Part shown: positions 16,935-24,955 of the stretch, in pieces
How positions within the stretch are numbered: the first letter of the stretch is position 1
How the letters are laid out: every line of letters starts with the position of its first letter
NCBI RefSeq assembly: GCF_001905145.1
Contig: NZ_LWLB01000023.1
Span: forward strand, 62,001-126,000
Origin: Nocardiopsis sp. TSRI0078
GTDB lineage: Bacteria > Actinomycetota > Actinomycetes > Streptosporangiales > Streptosporangiaceae
Reading direction: 5' to 3'
Length of the DNA: 64,000 bases
The notes under the pieces: model-generated
Databases searched by the model: none
The model's input: only the letters and a program-made list of their open reading frames with translations
Told to the model about the DNA's origin: nothing
Translations under genes and position numbers: made by a program

Positions 16935-18557
16935 TCAGTAGCCGCGGACGTCGGGCCAGTGGCGCTCGACGCCGGTGCGGTCCAGCAGGGAGGTGAAGCC
17001 CTCCAGCAGTTCGCCCTTGGCGTGCACGGCGTGCGGTGTGGTGCCGTGCTCCAGGGCGAAGGCGGCCAGCCGACCGGCGGCCTCGCCGATGTTCCACTCG
17101 ACGGGGTGCAGCCGGAAGCAGCCGTTGGTGATGTGGGTGGTGCCGATGTTCTTGGCGGCGGGGAGCAGGTTGGTCTCGCGTTCGGGCAGCAGCGCCCCGA
17201 GCGGGATCTCGAACGGGACGCTGGCGACGTCGACGTAGTTGTCGCCGCCCGTGGAGGGGTGCAGGTCGATGCGGTAGCTGCCCACACCCACCGAGTCGTG
17301 GCGGCGCACGATGCCGTGCGGGCCGAGCAGGTCCAGGGACACGTCGTGCTCGGTGACGGTGGTGACCGCGCGGATACGGCGCGACTCGCGCACGTAGGCC
17401 GCCTTGGCCAGGCCCAATTCGGCGCCGGTGACGTCGGGCCGGGGCCGCAGCCCCGGAAAGCCTGTGCCGCCGTCGGGGCGGGGTGCCTCGGTCTGCAGCC
17501 AGTACAGCACCGACAGGGACAGCTGGCGGGCCTCCTCGTGTGCCTGGCGGACGGCCTCGGCGTCCACCATCCCCTCGATCTCCAGGGCCGGTCTGAGCCA
17601 GTAGTCGTTGAGCGGCCAGTTGGCCAGGGTGATGTCGGAGTCGAAGGCGCCGGGCAGGTGCATGCGCCGGGCCAGGATGCGCCGGAATCCCCACAGTTCC
17701 TTGTCCCCCGCGTCGGCGCTCTGGTCGGCGTCCACCGCCAGGGGGTCGGTGCCGGGGTTGGGGACGAAGGTGCGCCCCACCGGTTCGAGGGTGCGCGGGT
17801 CGGGGGCGGAGAAGCCCAGCAGCGGACCCGGCCAGAAGTCGGGCTTGTAGGAGCGCCAGAAGTCGTACATGGCCGGGCGCTCGACCGTGTGGTCCTCCCC
17901 CTCGTGGTGGGAGACGGCGAAGCAGTAGGTGATGCCTTGCAGGTTGGCCGGGTCGGCCGCCTCGGGAGCGTGCGGCTCACCGTGTTCCGAACGCGCCTCG
18001 GCGCCGGTGACGTGGTCGAGGCCCGCCATCGGCAGCAGGTCGCCGCTCTCCGTGGCGTCCAGGACGTAGGCGGCGCTGACGGTGTGGCGCCGTCCCTGTT
18101 CGTCCTCCAGGACCACGGCCGCCACCCGGTCGCCGTCGGTCACGGCCTCCACGGGCCGGTGCCGCAGCAGCACGGTGACGCGCCCGGCCGCGCGGTGCGG
18201 GCCCATCATCTCCTCCAGCACCGCCAGGGCGACCCGGGGCTCGTGGCACAGCTTGCTGACCCGGCCCGCCCCCGGGTTGAGGGTGGGCGAGGCCGCCGCC
18301 TCGGCGCGGAGCGGGTAGGCGCGCCGGTAGTGGTCGCGGATGCCCTCGCGCAGGCGCCGGTAGGACCCGGTGGCTCCGAACCGCTCGATCCACGGATGCT
18401 CGTCGGGCGGCACCGCCTGCGAGGTGAGCTGTCCGCCGATCCAGTCGGTCTCCTCGGTCAGCACGACGCGGCGCCCGGAGTCGGCGGCGGCCAGGGCCGC
18501 GGCCACCCCGCCCAGGCCCCCGCCGACGACGAGGATCTCTGTGCTGGTCTCGGTCAT
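16935..18557 (-). CDS. FAD-dependent oxidoreductase (FAD_oxidored family)
   Basis: 540 residues. The N-terminal Rossmann motif is ILVVGGGLGGVAAALAAADSGRRV, split here as GGGLGGVAAALAA with the downstream acidic end TEETDWIGGQLTSQ, typical of pfam12831 proteins. DATESGDLLP and the C-terminal KNIGTTHITNGCFRLHPVEWNIGEAAG segment complete the family pattern. These flavoproteins are often linked to sugar or organic-acid catabolism, but substrates are largely unknown. It lies 10 bp after the LacI gene and 70 bp before the hydantoinase gene, so one transcript is likely. Confidence 0.85.
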   Translation of the reverse strand: MTETSTEILVVGGGLGGVAAALAAADSGRRVVLTEETDWIGGQLTSQAVPPDEHPWIERFGATGSYRRLREGIRDHYRRAYPLRAEAAASPTLNPGAGRVSKLCHEPRVALAVLEEMMGPHRAAGRVTVLLRHRPVEAVTDGDRVAAVVLEDEQGRRHTVSAAYVLDATESGDLLPMAGLDHVTGAEARSEHGEPHAPEAADPANLQGITYCFAVSHHEGEDHTVERPAMYDFWRSYKPDFWPGPLLGFSAPDPRTLEPVGRTFVPNPGTDPLAVDADQSADAGDKELWGFRRILARRMHLPGAFDSDITLANWPLNDYWLRPALEIEGMVDAEAVRQAHEEARQLSLSVLYWLQTEAPRPDGGTGFPGLRPRPDVTGAELGLAKAAYVRESRRIRAVTTVTEHDVSLDLLGPHGIVRRHDSVGVGSYRIDLHPSTGGDNYVDVASVPFEIPLGALLPERETNLLPAAKNIGTTHITNGCFRLHPVEWNIGEAAGRLAAFALEHGTTPHAVHAKGELLEGFTSLLDRTGVERHWPDVRGY

Positions 18558-18567
18558 CTTGCGCCTT

Positions 18568-19644
18568 TCAGGTGTCTCGTGTCCGGGGCGCGGCGACGGT
18601 GCCGCCCTCCACCGGCTCGCAGGGCAGCAGGCGCCGGGGAGGCTCCCCGTGGGCGCCCGCGATCAGTTCCAGCAGCAGACGGACCGCGTCGCGGCCCATC
18701 GCGCGCATGGGCACGTCGAACCCGCCGTAGGCCGCGCCACCTCCCGGGGCGTGCCCCCGGGTCCCGGTCGACGCGCCGAGCAGGGCCAGGGACAGGTCGC
18801 GTGGACAGCGCAGCCCGGCCCGGTCCACGGCCGCCCCCAGTCCGTCCAGGGCCGCGCCGGTGTCGGTCTGCTCGACCACGACGGCGGTGACGCCCTCGTC
18901 CAGCCAGCGGCGCAGCAGGTCGTCCAGGTCCGATCCGTCGGTGCACACGACCAGGCGGGAGGGGTCGATCCCCGACGCGCGGGCGCCGCGTACCACGCCC
19001 TCCTCGCGGTCGGCCGAGGCCGGGGCCTCGTCGTGCTCGCGCAGGTAGCGCAGCTCGCGGTGGCCCAGTGCGGCCAGTCGCGCCACGACCTGCGCCGAGG
19101 CCGAGACGTAGTCGGCGCCCACGTAGGGGATGCCGGGCTCGTCGCGGCGGCCGATGTAGACGAACGGGAACCCGTCCTCGGCCAGGCGGCGGATGGGCTC
19201 CTCGGGGACGTGGCGGCCGAAGAACAGGCAGCCGTCGGCGGCGCGCACGCGCCGCACCGCCGCGGGGTCGTCGGCCCGCGCCGCGGCGCGGGCCGATCCG
19301 GTGAACAGGATCAGGTCCTGCCCCTGGGCCGCGGCCTCCTCCTCCACCCCGACCAGGATCGGGTAGTAGGAGTGCGCCACGTCGGTGGGGAAGGTGGTGC
19401 TGAAGGTGTACAGCCCCAGCATCGCGTTGCTGGCCGAGGCCAGCCGCGTGGCCACGGGGTCGGGGACGTAGCCCAGCTCCTCGGCGGCCCGCAGCACCCG
19501 CTGGCGGGTCTCGCGGGCCAGGGCCATCCCGGCGGGGGTTCCCCGCAGGATCAGCGAGACCGTGGCCTGGGAGACCCCCGCCATCCGCGCGATGTCGGAC
19601 TGGCGTGGGCGGCGCCGCGCACCCGCCCTCCTGACTTCCGTCAC
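18568..19644 (-). CDS. LacI family transcriptional regulator
   Basis: 358 residues. The N-terminal LacI helix-turn-helix lies at about residues 15-60, with SDIARMAGVSQATVSLILRG and the hinge-helix region LGYVPDPVATRLAS. A periplasmic-binding-like effector domain follows, including YPILVGVEEEAAAQG and DGCLFFGRHV. It heads the minus-strand operon and faces the Tat-exported protein gene. Two matching palindromes with a central CG lie in the shared promoter region. Autoregulation plus control of both sides is inferred; the effector is presumably the pathway substrate. Confidence 0.92.
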   Translation of the reverse strand: MTEVRRAGARRRPRQSDIARMAGVSQATVSLILRGTPAGMALARETRQRVLRAAEELGYVPDPVATRLASASNAMLGLYTFSTTFPTDVAHSYYPILVGVEEEAAAQGQDLILFTGSARAAARADDPAAVRRVRAADGCLFFGRHVPEEPIRRLAEDGFPFVYIGRRDEPGIPYVGADYVSASAQVVARLAALGHRELRYLREHDEAPASADREEGVVRGARASGIDPSRLVVCTDGSDLDDLLRRWLDEGVTAVVVEQTDTGAALDGLGAAVDRAGLRCPRDLSLALLGASTGTRGHAPGGGAAYGGFDVPMRAMGRDAVRLLLELIAGAHGEPPRRLLPCEPVEGGTVAAPRTRDT

Positions 19645-19668
19645 CTGTTTCTCCTCTTGGCCGCCGTG

Positions 19669-19682
19669 CTAATGCGCATTAG
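19669..19682. promoter_or_regulatory. LacI-type operator, copy 1
   Basis: Perfect 14-bp palindrome CTAATGCGCATTAG, 24 bp upstream of the LacI-family gene start. It shares TAAT-CG-ATTA with copy 2 at 19761-19772; the central CG is typical of LacI-family operators. Confidence 0.82.
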
Positions 19683-19760
19683 TTGATGACTGTGAGCTGC
19701 GGCACGCTATGTGTCAAGAGGGGGAGCAGGAGATTTCCAGCGAGGGCCAGAAGGTTTCGT

Positions 19761-19772
19761 TAATACGTATTA
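19761..19772. promoter_or_regulatory. LacI-type operator, copy 2
   Basis: Perfect 12-bp palindrome TAATACGTATTA, 92 bp from copy 1 and 80 bp upstream of the divergent exported-protein gene. The two copies fit TAATRCGYATTA, and a repressor tetramer could loop between them. Confidence 0.78.
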
Positions 19773-19852
19773 GAACCTTGACTGACGCATCACCCCTGGT
19801 GAAGACTTCGGGCCTCGGAGCACCCCCCGACCCGCTCCGGAAGGGAATCGTC

Positions 19853-20875
19853 ATGTCCGACGCGCACCCCCGCCGCACACGGCCCTCCCCCGACCGCCGC
19901 ACGGTCCTGCGGGGCGCCGGAGCGGCCACCGCCGGAGCCCTGCTGGCTCCGGGCCTGCTCTCCCCGGCGCCGGCGACCGCCGCACGGGCCCCGGGTGTCC
20001 TGCCGACCTACACCTTCCTGCGCGAGGCGCTGGACACCGCGTCGCTCGCCTACAACCCCACGGGCGAGCTGATCTTCCCGTGCCTGCGCGGAACGGCGGG
20101 CCGACTGCCCGACCCACCCGGACGCTTCCTGCTCTACTACGCCCCGCACGACGCCCCCGGCGGCGTCTGCCTGGCCTACGCCGACAGTCCCGACGGACCC
20201 TTCACCGAGTACCCGGGCAACCCGGTCGTGGCCAACGTGTGGGATCCCCACTACCGGGTCAGCCACGTCTCCTCGCCCCACGTGATGTGGAACGCCGAGC
20301 ACCGCGAGATGTGGCTGTACTTCCACGGGGAGAACACCACCACCCGGCTGGCCCGCTCGCGCGACGGGATCCACTTCGCCTACGAGGGCACCGTGCTGAC
20401 CACGGCGATGGTCCCGGGCACCACGGAGGCCTCCTACGCAAGGGTCTTCGAACACCCGCTGCCCGACCGGGGATCGCGCTACGTCATGGTGTTCATGCGC
20501 AACAGCACCGGCAACCACCGCTCCATCGGCTGGGGATGGTCGGCCGACGGCATCACCTTCGACTTCGACCCCGAGCCGCTCGTCAGCCACGCCGAGGTGG
20601 GGGTGTCCGACCTGTCGGGCCCGCACCTGGTCGAGCGCGGGGGCAGTACCTACGTCGCCTACCACACCAGCCGGGGCGACATCCGCCTCACCGAGGTGGG
20701 CCGCGACTTCGGCCTGCGCGAACACCTGGGCACGGTGCACACCCCCATGGCCGGGCCCCCGGACTCCGGGCGCAGCGCGGCGCCCTCCTTCGGCTCCGAC
20801 GGAGGCGTGCAGTACATGTTCTACGAGGCGGGCAGCAGGCTCGGGGCGACCATCGCCATCGCCCGCGCCGACTGA
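19853..20875 (+). CDS. Tat-exported five-bladed beta-propeller protein (GH43/GH62-like fold)
   Basis: 340 residues. The N-terminus has a twin-arginine motif PDRRTVLRGAG, then an Ala/Gly-rich hydrophobic stretch and a PATAARA cleavage region, so export by Tat in folded form is expected. The body has repeated strand motifs such as GRFLLYYAPHD, HREMWLYFHGEN, SSPHVMWN and VQYMFYEAGS, typical of the five-bladed propellers of GH43-like glycosidases. I cannot assign the catalytic residues. ATG at 19853 is chosen because GGAAGG precedes it and the Tat motif follows. It diverges from the LacI operon across both operators, so it probably acts first, outside the cell, on the same substrate. Confidence 0.8.
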   Translation: MSDAHPRRTRPSPDRRTVLRGAGAATAGALLAPGLLSPAPATAARAPGVLPTYTFLREALDTASLAYNPTGELIFPCLRGTAGRLPDPPGRFLLYYAPHDAPGGVCLAYADSPDGPFTEYPGNPVVANVWDPHYRVSHVSSPHVMWNAEHREMWLYFHGENTTTRLARSRDGIHFAYEGTVLTTAMVPGTTEASYARVFEHPLPDRGSRYVMVFMRNSTGNHRSIGWGWSADGITFDFDPEPLVSHAEVGVSDLSGPHLVERGGSTYVAYHTSRGDIRLTEVGRDFGLREHLGTVHTPMAGPPDSGRSAAPSFGSDGGVQYMFYEAGSRLGATIAIARAD

Positions 20876-20915
20876 GGCGGACGTCCGGGGCCCGCCGTGG
20901 GCGGCGTGCCGCGAA

Positions 20916-20942
20916 CGGGGCGGGGGACGCGCCCCCGCCCCG
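20916..20942. terminator. Bidirectional hairpin between convergent genes
   Basis: Perfect 11-bp all-G/C stem (20916-20926 with 20932-20942) around a 5-nt loop. It lies between the exported propeller gene and the oppositely oriented methyltransferase gene and can end both transcripts. Confidence 0.75.
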
Positions 20943-20949
20943 ACAGGTG

Positions 20950-21765
20950 TCAGGAGACCTTGCGGGCCACGCCGCCGTACTCGGCCACCGGGCGGACCTC
21001 GCCCACCTCAGTGGGCTCCGCGCGCCACAGCGCGCAGGAGACCACGCCCGGCTCCAGCAGTTCCAGTCCGTCGAAGAGCGCGGTGATCTGCTTCGCCGTG
21101 CGGATGGTGAGCTTGGGCGTGCCGCGCTCGTTCCAGGCCGCGGCCACCTGGTGGGCCCGCTCCCGGTCGATGTCGTCGGTGGGGTGGGAGAGCACGAGGA
21201 AGCTGCCCGGGGCCAGCGCGCCCAGGAGCCGGTCCAGTACCGAGCGGACCTCGGCGTCGTCGGCGACGAAGTTGACCACGCCCAGCAGCATCAGCGCCAC
21301 CGGCCGGGACAGGTCCAGGGTCCGCGCGGCCGCTTCCAGGATGGTGTCCGGATCGCGCAGGTCGGCGTCGACGTAGTCGGTGGCGCCCCGGTCCGTGCCG
21401 GTGAGCAGCGCGCGGGCGTGGGCGAGCACCAGGGGGTCGTTGTCCACGTAGACCACCCGGGACTCGGGTGCGATGGCCTGGGCCACCTCGTGGGTGTTGT
21501 TGTGGGTGGGCAGCCCGGTGCCGACGTCCAGGAACTGCCGGACGCCCTCCTCGCGCGCCAGGTGGGTGACCGCGCGGGCGAGGAAGCCCCGGTCGGCGAC
21601 CGCGTTGTCCACGATCTCGGGGAAGAACGAGCGGATCTGCTCGCCCATCTCCCGGTCCACCGGATAGTTGTCCTTGCCGCCCAGCCAGTAGTTCCAGATA
21701 CGGGCGTTGTGCGGAACGGAGGTGTCGATCTGGGGGGTGGAACCCTCGGGGGTCTCGGGGGGCAC
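20950..21765 (-). CDS. SAM-dependent methyltransferase, SAV2177 family
   Basis: 271 residues. The N-terminus NARIWNYWLGGKDNYPVDRE is the signature of the SAV2177/Methyltransf_19 family, abundant in streptomycetes and relatives. FLDVGTGLPTHNNTHEVAQ is the SAM-binding glycine loop, and VVYVDNDPLVLAHARALL follows with its acidic ribose ligand. The substrate is unknown for the family. GTG 21765 is chosen over TTG 21816 because a promoter with TTGCCC and TTTACT boxes overlaps the latter, and the family length is about 270. Confidence 0.88.
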   Translation of the reverse strand: MPPETPEGSTPQIDTSVPHNARIWNYWLGGKDNYPVDREMGEQIRSFFPEIVDNAVADRGFLARAVTHLAREEGVRQFLDVGTGLPTHNNTHEVAQAIAPESRVVYVDNDPLVLAHARALLTGTDRGATDYVDADLRDPDTILEAAARTLDLSRPVALMLLGVVNFVADDAEVRSVLDRLLGALAPGSFLVLSHPTDDIDRERAHQVAAAWNERGTPKLTIRTAKQITALFDGLELLEPGVVSCALWRAEPTEVGEVRPVAEYGGVARKVS

Positions 21766-21815
21766 GGTCCTGCTTTCTGCGCTCGCTGTGCCGACAAAAA
21801 GTGCGTACTCGGACA

Positions 21816-21845
21816 AGTAAACGGTTCCGAGGGTTTACCGGGCAA
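21816..21845 (-). promoter_or_regulatory. Sigma-70-like promoter of the methyltransferase gene
   Basis: On the minus strand TTGCCC (21845-21840) and TTTACT (21821-21816) are separated by 18 bp. The region also contains GTAAAC and GTTTAC arms facing each other with 10 bp between, a possible regulator site. Confidence 0.5.
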
Positions 21846-22053
21846 GTGCCGGAGCGCATGTGTCGGGGGCCGTCGGTCGTTTCCGGTCCGCCCGCGGGGC
21901 GGCCCCGGCCGCGCCGACGCGTTCGCCTGCGCGCACAGGCGCCGGAAGGCGACCCACGACAAAAGCACTCGTGGCCGCGGGGACGCACCGGATAGGTTGC
22001 CGTGCGGCGCCCCCGGCGTCCGCGCCAGCACCACAGGAGAAGAGGAGCCGCCA

Positions 22054-22827
22054 GTGAAGCACTCCACCCCCGAGTTCGCCCGGATCGCGGAGGAGGGAAC
22101 GGTCCTGCGGTGCCAGGTCGGCTCCGGTGTCCACGGACTCACCGTCTCCGACCAGGGAGACCGCGACGAGCTGGGCATCTGCGTGGAACCGCCCGAGTAC
22201 GTCATCGGCCTGCGCTCCTTCGAGCAGTACGTCCACCGCACCCGGCCCGACCACATCCGCTCGGGCCCCGGCGACCTGGACCTGACCGTCTACTCGTTGC
22301 GCAAGTGGATGCGGCTGGCCCTGGACGGCAACCCCACCGTCCTGCTGCCCCTGTTCGTGCCCGAGAGCGAGATCGTCGCCGTCACCTCCGTCGGCCACGA
22401 CCTGCGCGCCAACGCCGACCGGCTGCTCTCCCGCCGGGCGGGCAGGCGCTTCCTGGGCTACATGCGCGCCCAGCGCGAACGCATGGAGGGCCTGCGCGGC
22501 GGCAAGCACACCAACCGGCCCGAACTCATCGACAGGTACGGCTTCGACACCAAGTTCGCCTACCACATGCTCCGTCTGGGCATCCAGGGAGTGGAGCTGA
22601 TGAGGACCGGCCGCCTGACCCTGCCCATGCCCGAACCCGACCGCACCTGGCTGCGCGAACTGCGGCGCGGCGAGCACAGCCGCGCCGAGGCCCTGGCGCG
22701 GACGACCGAACTGGAGGAGCGGCTGGTCGGCCTGTGCGAGACCTCCGACCTGCCCGAGGAGCCCGACGCCGCCTGGGCCGACCGCTGGCTGGTGCGGACC
22801 TACCAGCGGGCCTGGGCCGACCGCTGA
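22054..22827 (+). CDS. RlaP-like nucleotidyltransferase (DNA polymerase beta superfamily)
   Basis: 257 residues. The N-terminus has VGSGVHGLTVSDQGDRDELG, the GS-x-HG..S.D.DE.G pattern of the RlaP/YcgL nucleotidyltransferases, with metal-binding acidic residues. GFDTKFAYHMLRLGIQGVEL in the C-terminal half also fits the family. Some relatives sit in RNA-repair clusters, but no repair ligase or RtcB is nearby, so the function here is unknown. It probably acts on a nucleic acid or a small molecule in the cytoplasm. GTG 22054 has AGGAG 7 nt before it. Confidence 0.82.
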   Translation: MKHSTPEFARIAEEGTVLRCQVGSGVHGLTVSDQGDRDELGICVEPPEYVIGLRSFEQYVHRTRPDHIRSGPGDLDLTVYSLRKWMRLALDGNPTVLLPLFVPESEIVAVTSVGHDLRANADRLLSRRAGRRFLGYMRAQRERMEGLRGGKHTNRPELIDRYGFDTKFAYHMLRLGIQGVELMRTGRLTLPMPEPDRTWLRELRRGEHSRAEALARTTELEERLVGLCETSDLPEEPDAAWADRWLVRTYQRAWADR

Positions 22828-23023
22828 ACCGGGTACCGGTCGCCGGTTCCGGGGCCGTGTCGACGACCACGCTGGTCAGAGCGGGCACCCGGCGCGGTGG
22901 CGGCACACGGCCGGGATAGGGTGATCCTCCGAGGAAGTGCGCGCCGCCCCCGTTCCCCGGACGGCACCGGCGCGGCGTGCGCCACGCACGGCGCACGGGA
23001 ACAACGAACGCTAAGGAAACACC

Positions 23024-23122
23024 ATGGTCGGAACCGTCGCCTTCGTGCTCATGATCGTGGGTCTGACGATGATGCTCGCCACCGGGATTGTCGCCGCGGT
23101 CATCAAGCCTCCCCACCACTAG
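23024..23122 (+). CDS. Small single-span membrane protein, 32 residues
   Basis: The ATG at 23024 follows AAGGAAAC at good spacing. The peptide starts MVGTVAFVLMIVGL, continues with Met, Ala and Ile residues for about 25 hydrophobic positions and ends with KPPHH. It is one transmembrane helix with a short basic/aromatic tail. A 10-bp hairpin begins 6 bp after the stop, making a complete mini-gene. Function unknown. It is below the length used by most gene callers and could easily be missed. Confidence 0.7.
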   Translation: MVGTVAFVLMIVGLTMMLATGIVAAVIKPPHH

Positions 23123-23127
23123 GGAGT

Positions 23128-23157
23128 GACGGGTGCGTCCGCGCGGCCGCACCCGTC
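23128..23157 (+). terminator. Hairpin terminator after the 32-residue gene
   Basis: Perfect 10-bp stem (23128-23137 with 23148-23157), 6 bp past the stop codon, with an inner CC/GG helix in the loop. No T-run follows. Confidence 0.65.
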
Positions 23158-24672
23158 GGGCGGACCCCACCCGGAAGCGTCCCGCCACTCCCGGTACGGG
23201 GCGCTCCGGCACGTTCACCACGTGGAGGGCGGGCGAGGGCACACCTCCCCCATCGGGGACCGCTCCGGTCCGCCGTACGGCGCGAACGCGGCGAGGCGCG
23301 GGCGGGCCCGGAAAAACACTTTCGTCCCCCGCTTCCACCCTACGGATCCGGGTGAGAGCGGGGTGAACGGTCGGGCACATCCTAGTGCCGTGTGGGCCGA
23401 GGTTCCTGTCGACGGCCACGGGGGCGGTAGCTCGCCGGATCGGCCGCTGGGAGTCGCCTCCTCCGGATTCCCCCGGGTCCGGGGCGAACGCGAGGTCGGC
23501 GCACGCTCCCGCCCGGCCTGGGATGGCCGCACCGCGCGGGTCCCGCGGCCGCCGCCCGGTGCCGCCGACCTCCTCGTGACCGTCGGCATAGGCGCTCTTG
23601 GGTCTGGAGCCGATCGGTGACGTCGCCCAGGGCCCGCAGCGCTCGGCCTGCCCCGACCGGTACCAGTACCAGGCCGATGACGCCGAGATCATCGTGGACC
23701 ACCTCTGGTGGAGGACCGTCCCAGGACGGGCGGTGGAGCGTGCGAACCCCGCTCTCCCGCACTCGAAGGACAAGCCGAACGCGCTCGCGGTGCCAGGCAC
23801 GGCCCCGTGACCGCGGGAGTGCACGACCTAGGGCCGACCCGGGCCGCATGGCACCACAGGTGTGCCCGCGGCCCGGTCGGCCTTGGTCCGGTCGGGTTCG
23901 CAGGGGATGGTCGGGGCTCATTGGCGCGGCTGGTCCGAACGCGGGAGCGCCCGGGGAGGGCTCCGAGACCTTCTCCGTGGGCCACCACGGAGCTCCGGAA
24001 GCGGGGGTGCCACCCTCCGGTCGTCCGCGCGTCCACATCCAGCCCGCCGGTCCGGTAGGCGTCGTCAGGATCCAACGGCGCGCCCACCAGGACAACCCCA
24101 CCGGCATCCCGGGGCACATCCGTGCCCGTGTTTCCCTTGCCAGAACGGAGAAACGGAACAGCGTCCGTGCTGGTCGGCGGCCTGCCGCGGGTGCGTTCCG
24201 CGCGAGGAGGCCGGTAGCGGCCACGACCGGCACCGGGCCCCGTCCGGGCCGGGTACGTGCGGCCCCGTCCGGGCCACGTGCACACGCTCTCTCCTTCGGG
24301 CGGTGGCCGGTTCCGGCCAGATCCGGTTCCGCCCGCGTCCGCCGTGGTGCGGTGCCGCGCGCCGACATACGTGCTCCCCGCGGCCCCGCCCGCCGAGGAC
24401 GGGTTGCGCGGAACGCCGGACGCCCGCCGTGCGCCCCGCTACCCTCTGAGGGAGTCGGTGAACGCGGAAGGGCCCTCCTGGCCACCAGAACCAGGGACCC
24501 GCCCGCGCACTCGGTCCTTCGGATACGAGAAGCCGACCGTGTGACTCCCCGCGCACACCGGGACACATCCCCCGGAGCGCGACAGGGCCGGTCCCCCGGC
24601 CCGGGAAACAGTGGACCGCTCTGCCCCCGTGGTGCCGTTTTCGGGTGCCCTTGTCTCGGCTCGGGCCGTAGT
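23158..24672. other. 1.5-kb stretch with no convincing gene
   Basis: Several long open frames cross on both strands, but none has the steady G/C third-position bias, ribosome site and recognisable product of the neighbouring genes. The best fragment is 23598-23810 (+), about 70 residues including DDAEIIVDHLWWRT, which I cannot assign. I see no transposase, tRNA or repeat array. It may be decayed coding sequence or a long non-coding gap. Confidence 0.5.
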
Positions 24673-24685
24673 TAGGGTTTGACGT

Positions 24686-24913
24686 ATGTCGATATGGTCT
24701 CGCGGCGACCGGACCGGAAGGGTCGAGGAGGCCCTTCTGATGCTGGAGGGGCAGGGGATCATCGACGGCCTGGAGATCCTCCCGAGCGAGGCCAAACCCT
24801 ACCGTGTCCGCGTTCCCGCGGGCATCGTGCACATGGACGAGGACGAGGCGTCGATGTTCGCGTTCGGCGCGGTCGTGGGCGCGTTCGGCAACGTGGCCCG
24901 CCAGCACGCCTGA
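24686..24913 (+). CDS. Small hypothetical protein, 75 residues
   Basis: Strong G/C third-position bias supports coding. The product is acidic to neutral and compact, with GRVEEALLMLEGQGIIDGL at the N-terminus and VHMDEDEASMFAFGAVVGAFG near the end. No signal peptide or clear domain is seen. A TAGGGT -10 element (24673-24678) places the transcript start on the ATG, so translation is probably leaderless. The family is not recognised. It lies alone between the gene-poor gap and the beta-glucosidase. Confidence 0.75.
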   Translation: MSIWSRGDRTGRVEEALLMLEGQGIIDGLEILPSEAKPYRVRVPAGIVHMDEDEASMFAFGAVVGAFGNVARQHA

Positions 24914-24955
24914 CCGCGCCCCCGGCACCGTCCGCGGCGCGCGGGAGCCCTCCTC

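Noticed and set aside
23350..23372. PHO-box-like repeats (GTTCACC..TCTCACC on the minus strand)
   Set aside because: The spacing fits but no downstream minus-strand gene begins nearby; likely chance in G/C-rich DNA.
23382..24566. 394-codon minus-strand frame in the gene-poor interval
   Set aside because: Arg/Pro/Gly-rich, no steady third-position bias, no ribosome site and no domain.
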